Positions 1 to 5,063 of a stretch of DNA of 9,217 nt are shown one piece after another. The translations under genes and the position numbers were made by a program. Location: assembly GCA_023436425.1 (NCBI GenBank), contig JAEZJD010000073.1, forward strand, positions 1 to 9,217, given 5' to 3'. Position 1 is the first letter of the stretch. Each line of letters opens with the position of its first letter. This DNA comes from Bacteroidota bacterium. Its GTDB lineage: Bacteria > Bacteroidota > Bacteroidia > Chitinophagales > Chitinophagaceae. The notes under the pieces are model-generated. The model did not search any database. It saw only the letters and a program-made list of their open reading frames with translations, and had not been told where the DNA came from.

Positions 1-198
1 ATCCTGCACATCGAGATAAGCTTTTGATTTTACCTCACCGGCCAGCACTACCTGTCCGGTAGTCACCAGCGTTTCACACGCTACTTTGGAATTTGGATCA
101 AAAGCAAGGAAATGGTCAATCAATGCATCGGAAATCTGGTCAGCAACTTTGTCGGGGTGTCCTTCAGAAACACTCTCAGACGTGAAAAGATATGGCAT
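1..198 (-). CDS. metK: S-adenosylmethionine synthetase (methionine adenosyltransferase), N-terminal part only
   Basis: Makes S-adenosylmethionine from methionine and ATP in the cytoplasm. Only the first 66 codons are inside the window; the gene continues past the left edge. The ATG at 198-196 opens with MPYLFTSESVSEGHPDKVA, the canonical MetK N-terminus. The GHPDK motif supplies His14, Asp16 and Lys17, matching the ATP/metal-binding residues of the family. The following AFDPNSKVACETLVTTGQV stretch (residues about 37-55) is also typical. It lies 62 bp downstream of the DUF4270 gene on the same strand. A TATATTTG -7 box sits about 40 bp before the start codon, so metK probably has its own promoter rather than depending only on read-through. 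The product is certain; the 3' part is unseen. Confidence 0.97.
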   Translation of the reverse strand, partial: MPYLFTSESVSEGHPDKVADQISDALIDHFLAFDPNSKVACETLVTTGQVVLAGEVKSKAYLDVQD

Positions 199-237
199 CT
201 ACTATTGAGAATTTATGTAAAGGAAAATTAGCGGGTG

Positions 238-245
238 CAAATATA
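238..245 (-). promoter_or_regulatory. Putative metK promoter -7 box (TATATTTG)
   Basis: On the minus strand this reads TATATTTG followed by CA, a perfect match to the Bacteroidota -7 consensus TAnnTTTG. It falls between the DUF4270 stop (261) and the metK ATG (198). A start site about 5-7 nt downstream would give a leader of roughly 35 nt, too short for a known SAM riboswitch plus expression platform. I see no good -33 TTG at the expected spacing, so strength is uncertain. Confidence 0.5.
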
Positions 246-260
246 GGCAGCAAGCCACAA

Positions 261-1682
261 TCATAACTTCGAATAAATAATTCGAAGTCTCATTCTAAGC
301 GCTGGATCAACATAGTTTCCCCCTGCAACCACCACCCGGCCTTCTGCTATACGATTGATAACAGAAAGAGTTATGGGAGTAGTTAAGCCAGGAACATTTA
401 GAAATGTGTGCAACGGAGCATACAAGCGCATGGAGTCATTGGCATCTTTGCGAGTAACGAGCCCCTGTACATAACGTGTGAGATTGAATCGATACGTATT
501 ATCGGGTCGCAGCACACCTCCGAAAGATGCATAGTTCAGAAATCCGTCAGCACTAAATGTGAGATCATTGTGAAATTGGTATGCGGAATCCGACGACGTT
601 TTTCTATCAAGAAACAAATGTGAAATTGGGGGAAACTTATCTTCAAACGGTGAAGGCAGTTTATTTACAATTAATTCAGCACGATGAATTATTCTGTTGG
701 TATTCTTGAAAGTATCCAGTCCTGGCACCTTAATACCCACATAAGAACCAGGCGCACTTTGTATATAAAGCTTCCCTTCCGGTGATGAGCCGGCATTCAG
801 ATAAGTGGCAAATTCGCCAGACGGCTGCCTGCGAATAATGTTTGCTTGTCCATTGGAAACGTGGGTAAACCGCACAACTGAAGATGAATCTGCAACACCT
901 CCTATTGTGGCTTTATAGTAAACCAGCAGGGTCGTTTTAGCCTGATCGATTAAATTGATATACGCCAAAGCGCCATTCCCACCAGATACCGAAGTGTTTT
1001 TAACTGCTAAACCGCGGAAATATGTATGTAGCGCTGAATCAGTTTTGTATGCGTCACTTGTGTCATAATTGACCAGCCGCTGTCCAAAGGAATTACTCAG
1101 TGGGATCCGGATGACATTAGCTGTTCGCGATGTGTCGTTTTTCCGCACAAGCGTGATGGTATCCTTCAAAGCACTGTAGGTAAAACTCTTGCTACCCAGT
1201 TGCTGACCTGTTGCAAAATCGCCGTCGGTAAACCGATAAAGTGTATCTGAGCGGAAGTTCACGTCAGTAATTTCAAACACGCTGACAGTCTGAGCGCTAA
1301 CGCCAGCAGTGTCGCCATACGCACCCTGATAAGCCAGCGAAAGAACCACGGAATCAATCTTCACAGTGCTCCTGTCGCCGAAAGGATAAATACTATAAGA
1401 AGGCAGGCTTAAGTTGAAGTAAATGTTTGCCGTTGTAGTTCCAAAAAGCGGATCGTTTAAAGAACCCAAAGCGGCATAATCAGTCGGTGAAAAACGGGAA
1501 GTGTCGCCAAACACAGCATACTTTGTATTGGTGCCCAAAGTAGTTTCGAATGTGTTCACATTGTCAACTGCGGGAATTAGTTCGTCGCCAACTTCGGCCG
1601 GTTCATTTATTTTTTTGCAGGAAACAGTTGAAAGGAGAAAAAAGCCAAAAGCTAAAAAGAGACCCAGCCCAAAGTTTTTCAC
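261..1682 (-). CDS. DUF4270-type secreted lipoprotein, function unknown
   Basis: A 473-aa protein with a lipoprotein signal peptide: MKN, a hydrophobic stretch from about residue 5 to 18, then TVSC with the lipidated cysteine at position 22. The mature start (CKKINEPAEVGDELIPAVDNVNT) carries the GxxLIP-VDNVNTFE-like signature I associate with DUF4270 proteins of Bacteroidota. The rest is rich in Ser, Thr, Asp and aromatic residues with alternating hydrophobic patterns (for example VKIDSVVLSLAY near residue 107), suggesting a beta-rich envelope domain. The start is GTG (1682-1680); the next in-frame codons upstream are TCA, ATT and a stop, so no ATG alternative exists that keeps the signal peptide. 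It lies 31 bp downstream of the GT5-like gene, probably co-transcribed. Two lysines follow the lipidated Cys rather than an acidic surface-export signal, so I lean towards a periplasm-facing location, but this is weak inference. No biochemical role is known to me. Confidence 0.85.
   Translation of the reverse strand: MKNFGLGLFLAFGFFLLSTVSCKKINEPAEVGDELIPAVDNVNTFETTLGTNTKYAVFGDTSRFSPTDYAALGSLNDPLFGTTTANIYFNLSLPSYSIYPFGDRSTVKIDSVVLSLAYQGAYGDTAGVSAQTVSVFEITDVNFRSDTLYRFTDGDFATGQQLGSKSFTYSALKDTITLVRKNDTSRTANVIRIPLSNSFGQRLVNYDTSDAYKTDSALHTYFRGLAVKNTSVSGGNGALAYINLIDQAKTTLLVYYKATIGGVADSSSVVRFTHVSNGQANIIRRQPSGEFATYLNAGSSPEGKLYIQSAPGSYVGIKVPGLDTFKNTNRIIHRAELIVNKLPSPFEDKFPPISHLFLDRKTSSDSAYQFHNDLTFSADGFLNYASFGGVLRPDNTYRFNLTRYVQGLVTRKDANDSMRLYAPLHTFLNVPGLTTPITLSVINRIAEGRVVVAGGNYVDPALRMRLRIIYSKL
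266..288. promoter_or_regulatory. Perfect inverted repeat, 9-bp arms and 5-bp spacer, upstream of metK
   Basis: ACTTCGAAT (266-274) and ATTCGAAGT (280-288) are exact reverse complements separated by AAATA. The element lies in the last codons of the DUF4270 gene. Its centre is about 35 bp upstream of the putative metK -7 box, roughly -45 relative to the inferred start site. As RNA it could form a stem-loop, but no U-run follows on either strand, so a canonical intrinsic terminator is unlikely. An operator for metK, or a 3'-end stabilising hairpin of the upstream transcript, are both possible. Confidence 0.45.
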
Positions 1683-1713
1683 TGAAATTTATTAAGCGAA
1701 TGAACCAAAGAAA

Positions 1714-2529
1714 TTACTTGTTTGCAAGATCGTTATACAGTTGTAAATAGTCTGTTAAATCAGATTCTGCGTTGTACGAAAGCGTTTTTTTACCACGCAC
1801 TTTCAAAAATTCTTCAGCAAGTTTTTTATCTATTTTTTCAGCACCAAAAGTTATTGCATCGGCATATGTAGCACCGCCGCGGAACATTGCTACATTGTTG
1901 TTGTCTTTGTATGGCTCAAGGTCTTTTTCTTTGATCGACGGATGTATGGCGGCTTTCTTCAAAAAGTCAGAGCCAAGTTTTTCTTTGAAGGTTGTTTGTC
2001 CAATGGTGAATACAACTTTGCTGTTAGAAAAGACAGGTTCTTTTTTGTAAACCGTTTTCAAGTACATCGGAATTAATCCAGTCATCCACCCACTGCAATG
2101 AATAATGTCGGGCGGCCAACCAAACTTTTTCACCGTCTCCAGCGCACCCTTGCAGAAAAAGATTGTGCGAAGTCCGTTATCATCAAACCATTTCTCATTG
2201 TCGTCGGTAAAAATGTGTTTGCGTTTAAACAAATCTTCGTTATCTAAAAAATAAACCTGCAGCCGTGCATTTGGCAGCGAAGCCACTTTTATCTGTAAGG
2301 GAAAATCTTCGTTATCAACAGAAACATTGATTCCGGACAGGCGAACAACTTCGTGCAGGCGATGACGTCTTTCATTGATAGCTCCGAAGCGCGGCATGAT
2401 GCATCTTACCTCAAATCCATTCTCGTTAGATTTGATCGCCAGCTTGTTTACAACTTCGGAAAACTCGGTAAGCTCAAGATAGGGAGACATTTCATTCGCA
2501 ATAAATAAAATTCTTTTCTTTGCTGACAT
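1714..2529 (-). CDS. Short glycogen/starch synthase-like protein (GT5 N-terminal domain only)
   Basis: A 271-aa protein resembling the N-terminal Rossmann half of GT5 glycogen synthases. The opening KKRILFIANEMSPYLE aligns with the family's start strand, PRFG (residues 46-49) matches the PRYG-type motif, and PPDIIHCSGWMTGLIPMYLK (around 144-148) aligns with the DxVHAHDW-TGL-PxYL block. Two functional motifs are altered: the ADP-glucose-binding KTGGL reads ELTEF (residues 19-23), and HAHDW reads HCSGW. The C-terminal GT-B domain is absent; a full GlgA is about 470-480 aa. Databases usually call such proteins glycogen synthase, but catalysis is doubtful. I chose ATG 2529 over the in-frame TTG at 2553 because that TTG lies inside a perfect -7 box and would not be transcribed. 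It is divergent from panC and 31 bp upstream of the DUF4270 gene. Family assignment is good; function is not known. Confidence 0.8.
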   Translation of the reverse strand: MSAKKRILFIANEMSPYLELTEFSEVVNKLAIKSNENGFEVRCIMPRFGAINERRHRLHEVVRLSGINVSVDNEDFPLQIKVASLPNARLQVYFLDNEDLFKRKHIFTDDNEKWFDDNGLRTIFFCKGALETVKKFGWPPDIIHCSGWMTGLIPMYLKTVYKKEPVFSNSKVVFTIGQTTFKEKLGSDFLKKAAIHPSIKEKDLEPYKDNNNVAMFRGGATYADAITFGAEKIDKKLAEEFLKVRGKKTLSYNAESDLTDYLQLYNDLANK

Positions 2530-2564
2530 TGTTACCGGTTTAGAAGTTTGCAAAGGTAACTAAT
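2528..2564. promoter_or_regulatory. Dyad symmetry around the GT5-like gene's predicted transcription start
   Basis: GTTACC (2531-2536) and GGTAAC (2555-2560) are exact reverse complements. With a one-base bulge the arms extend to ATTGTTACC and GGTAACTAAT. Between them lies the 8-bp palindrome TTTGCAAA (2547-2554). The dyad centre is at about 2545, close to where the -7 box at 2551-2558 would place the start site. Operator-like in position, but part of the symmetry could be chance. Confidence 0.3.
2551..2558 (-). promoter_or_regulatory. Putative promoter -7 box (TACCTTTG) of the GT5-like gene
   Basis: On the minus strand this reads TACCTTTG followed by CA, a perfect TAnnTTTG match and the same extended form as the metK box. 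It lies 22 bp before the ATG at 2529, giving an inferred leader of about 15 nt. A TTG lies 26 bp further upstream, longer than the usual -33 to -7 spacing, so the -33 element is weak or absent. Confidence 0.55.
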
Positions 2565-2606
2565 TTTTTGTGCAGTATAGAAGCCAACGCTCATTAATCC
2601 AGCTTC

Positions 2607-3449
2607 ATGTTCATTGTAAAAACGACTGACGATATTTCGGGCTACATCCAAAAGCAAAAGGCGAATAAATTATTGGTTGGATTTGTACCAACAATGGGTG
2701 CGCTTCACAAAGGACATCTTTCCCTGATAGCAGCATCGAAGAATAAAAATGATATAACGGTTTGCAGCGTATTTATTAATCCAACCCAATTCAATAACGC
2801 TGACGATTTGAAGCACTACCCAGTTGCTATAGAAAGAGATATTGAACAATTAATTTCGGAAGGTTGTGACCTGCTTTTTCTTCCCACATTAGAACAAGTT
2901 TATCCGCCGGGTTATCAGCCAAGGGCTTACGATTTGGGAACAATAGAAAATGTTTTGGAAGGCAAATACCGCCCCGGTCATTTCCAGGGCGTTTGCCAGG
3001 TCGTCGACCGATTAATTTCTGTCTTGCAACCGGATGCTTTGTACCTCGGGCAAAAAGATTTTCAGCAGTGCGCCGTCATTAAAAAATTGATGGCACTACT
3101 AGACAAACAAGAAGATATTACGGTAGACGTTTGTCCAACTGTTAGAGAAGAAGATGGACTGGCGATGAGCAGCCGAAACCTAAGGTTGACGGCGGAACAA
3201 AGAAAAAGTGCTACCACAATTTTTCGCGTGCTGAATTATATCAAAGAAAACATTAACGTTCATTCACTTGAACGATTGATTGCTGATGCGACGAATACAT
3301 TGGAACAAAATAATTTCGTTGTTGATTATGTAGAAATCGCAGATCCCGAAACGCTTCAATCTATGAATGAGCTAAGAAGACCTTTTGTTATTTTAATTGC
3401 TGCAACAATTGGAAACATCAGATTAATAGACAACCTTCTTGTAAACTGA
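2607..3449 (+). CDS. panC: Pantoate--beta-alanine ligase (pantothenate synthetase)
   Basis: Joins pantoate and beta-alanine with ATP, through a pantoyl-adenylate, to make pantothenate for coenzyme A; cytoplasmic. At 280 aa it has the normal family length. VPTMGALHKGH (residues 27-37) is the HIGH-type nucleotidyl-transfer signature with His34 and His37. NPTQFNNADDLKHYP follows (about 67-81). EGKYRPGHFQGVCQVV and LGQKDFQQ (Lys150, matching the catalytic Lys160 of the M. tuberculosis enzyme) form the core, and MSSRN (187-191) is the KMSKS-like element. The ATG at 2607 is preceded by an in-frame stop four codons upstream (2595), which fixes the start. It is the first gene of a plus-strand run and is divergent from the GT5-like gene. 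The panD gene that often follows panC in this phylum is not here; the next gene is the membrane protein. Confidence 0.97.
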   Translation: MFIVKTTDDISGYIQKQKANKLLVGFVPTMGALHKGHLSLIAASKNKNDITVCSVFINPTQFNNADDLKHYPVAIERDIEQLISEGCDLLFLPTLEQVYPPGYQPRAYDLGTIENVLEGKYRPGHFQGVCQVVDRLISVLQPDALYLGQKDFQQCAVIKKLMALLDKQEDITVDVCPTVREEDGLAMSSRNLRLTAEQRKSATTIFRVLNYIKENINVHSLERLIADATNTLEQNNFVVDYVEIADPETLQSMNELRRPFVILIAATIGNIRLIDNLLVN

Positions 3450-3499
3450 ACCTGGAGTAACTTGCAAGATTCGGACATTACTTATTTACCTTCACACGG

Positions 3500-4552
3500 A
3501 TGAAGAAACCGATTGTAACAATACTTCAATACGTTTTTTTTCTTGGGTTGGGCATTCTATTCGTTTGGCTTTCTGTTCGCAAAATAAATCATGAGCAGTG
3601 GTTGCAGATTAAAAATTCTCTACAAAGCGCAAGGCTATGGCTCATTGTTCCGGTTCTGCTGCTGCTCTTGCTCAGTCACTATAGCCGCGCCTTACGATGG
3701 AGAATTCTTATGGAGCCGCTTGGCTATCATCCCGGCAGATTCAACACGTTTGCAGCAGTCATGATTGGTTATCTTGTAAATGCTGGTGTGCCACGACTGG
3801 GAGAGGTAGTCAAATGCACACTTCTTTCCCGTTATGAGAAAGTAAGAGCGGACAAGCTTGTGGGAACAATTGTAATGGAACGGGCTGTTGATGTTGTCTG
3901 TCTTGCCGTTGTTTTTATACTTGCTTTGATTTTGCAGGGGCACATCATCGGCGAGTATGTTTATGCGCTATTTGGGAATTTTTTCCGGGACAACTCAGGT
4001 CGCGCCTCCACAACCAAAATCATTATTACGATCGGTTCATTAATTCTTTTCGTTTTGATTATTCATCTGTTATTGAAACGGTTTGGACACATTGACTTTG
4101 TCAGTAAAATAAAAAACGTACTAAAGGGAATTTCTCACGGCTTATTAAGCATCGGAAAGATCAAGCATAAAGGGCTTTTTATCTTTCACACCATTTTGAT
4201 ATGGGCACTTTACTTCGCCAGCACCACCATTGGTATTTATGCGTTGAACGAAACGAAACACCTGGGACTGAACGGTGGATTAACTACATTGGCCGTTGGA
4301 AGCGTAGGAATGGTAATCACTCCCGGCGGCATTGGCGCATACCCTCTGCTTGTTTCCAAATTGATTGGTTTGTACGGATTGAATGAAGATACAATTGGAA
4401 CAGCGTTAGGATGGTTACTTTGGTCGGTGCAAACATTGATAATCGTAGCCACCGGACTAATATCATCCATTTTATTTTCTTACTACAACAAAAACAAAAA
4501 ACCTGTTGAATCCAGAGCCGCACTTACAGAGGAAGATCTTGAAGAACTCTGA
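3500..4552 (+). CDS. YbhN/UPF0104 (MprF-flippase-like) integral membrane protein
   Basis: A 350-aa multi-pass inner-membrane protein of the family annotated as 'lysylphosphatidylglycerol synthase transmembrane region' (flippase-related domain of MprF). Hydrophobic segments appear near residues 8-25, 44-62, 80-95, 128-146, 172-192, 222-245, 258-285 and 300-325. Family landmarks are present: GYLVNAGVPRLGEVVKC (about 90-106), followed by a VMERAVDV motif (about 124-131), and TPGGIGAYPLLV (about 273-284). It has no soluble aminoacyl-transferase domain, so it should not make lysyl-phosphatidylglycerol itself; a lipid or glycolipid transport or auxiliary role is inference from the family. It follows panC by 50 bp, and its last 47 bp overlap the start of rfaE2, which suggests joint expression with an LPS-precursor gene. 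The family is confident; the substrate is unknown. Confidence 0.88.
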   Translation: MKKPIVTILQYVFFLGLGILFVWLSVRKINHEQWLQIKNSLQSARLWLIVPVLLLLLLSHYSRALRWRILMEPLGYHPGRFNTFAAVMIGYLVNAGVPRLGEVVKCTLLSRYEKVRADKLVGTIVMERAVDVVCLAVVFILALILQGHIIGEYVYALFGNFFRDNSGRASTTKIIITIGSLILFVLIIHLLLKRFGHIDFVSKIKNVLKGISHGLLSIGKIKHKGLFIFHTILIWALYFASTTIGIYALNETKHLGLNGGLTTLAVGSVGMVITPGGIGAYPLLVSKLIGLYGLNEDTIGTALGWLLWSVQTLIIVATGLISSILFSYYNKNKKPVESRAALTEEDLEEL

Positions 4553-4997
4553 GCTAATTGAAAAAGCAGCAGAATGGCGAGCTGCGGGCAAGAAGATTGC
4601 GTTTACGAACGGATGTTTCGACATTATTCACGCAGGTCATATTGCATCGCTCACAGAAGCTGCAAAGCACGGAGACATTTTGATAGTTGGGCTCAACTCA
4701 GATTCATCGACCAGGCGTTTGAAAGGTGAAAATCGACCGATTAATGACGAACAATCCAGAGCGTTAGTCCTTGCTTCGCTGATGATGGTGGATGCGGTAA
4801 CTCTCTTTTCAGAACCAACGCCGCGAGACTTAATTGTAGCCCTCAAACCCGACTTTTTAATCAAAGGTGGCGATTACACCGTTGACAAAATTGCAGGTGC
4901 AACAGAAGTTATTGAAAATGGAGGCAAAGTGATCATCAACTCAATTGTACCGGGTTTTTCCACGAGTTCTATCATCGAAAAGATTAATAAACTGTAG
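4506..4997 (+). CDS. rfaE2: D-glycero-beta-D-manno-heptose 1-phosphate adenylyltransferase
   Basis: Transfers AMP from ATP to heptose 1-phosphate to make ADP-heptose, a precursor of LPS inner core (also called HldC, or the C-domain of HldE); cytoplasmic. At 163 aa it is the stand-alone adenylyltransferase without the kinase domain. FTNGCFDIIHAGHI carries the HxGH nucleotidyltransferase motif at His42-His45. STRRLKGENRPINDEQSRA, FLIKGGDYTVD and the C-terminal PGFSTSSIIEKI are all characteristic. The start must be TTG: there is no in-frame ATG between an upstream stop at 4458-4460 and the catalytic motif. TTG 4506 keeps the QRKIL segment that precedes the first helix in relatives. TTG 4539 is an alternative and has AGAGGA just upstream. 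The gene overlaps the 3' end of the membrane-protein gene by 47 bp. The heptose kinase gene is not in the window. Confidence 0.93.
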   Translation: MNPEPHLQRKILKNSELIEKAAEWRAAGKKIAFTNGCFDIIHAGHIASLTEAAKHGDILIVGLNSDSSTRRLKGENRPINDEQSRALVLASLMMVDAVTLFSEPTPRDLIVALKPDFLIKGGDYTVDKIAGATEVIENGGKVIINSIVPGFSTSSIIEKINKL

Positions 4998-5035
4998 CAC
5001 TCCCCTCTCTCGCAATGTCTTCCTCATCCTTTAGG

Positions 5036-5043
5036 TATATTTA
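5036..5043 (+). promoter_or_regulatory. Weak candidate -7 box upstream of ppk1 (TATATTTA)
   Basis: Matches the Bacteroidota TAnnTTTG consensus at all but the last base and lies 20 bp before the ppk1 ATG, in the 66-bp gap after rfaE2. I see no TTG at the expected -33 distance. This gap is the longest between plus-strand genes in the window, so an internal promoter here would make sense, but the match is marginal. Confidence 0.25.
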
Positions 5044-5063
5044 TTGATGCATTGTAGCGATAT

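Noticed and set aside
199..260. SAM riboswitch upstream of metK
   Set aside because: The inferred leader is about 35 nt and shows no multi-helix architecture; too short for the known SAM classes with an expression platform.
2563..2606. A panC promoter on the plus strand in the divergent region
   Set aside because: I found a TTTTTTG that could be a -33 but no TAnnTTTG at a usable distance, so I did not annotate one.
3462..3494. Possible promoter before the YbhN-type gene: TTG at 3462-3464, 22 bp, then TACCTTCA
   Set aside because: The -7 match has two mismatches in the most conserved part, and the start site would fall on the ATG. panC read-through explains expression more simply.
4637..4864. 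75-aa minus-strand frame inside rfaE2
   Set aside because: Overlaps conserved adenylyltransferase motifs on the plus strand and has no features of its own.
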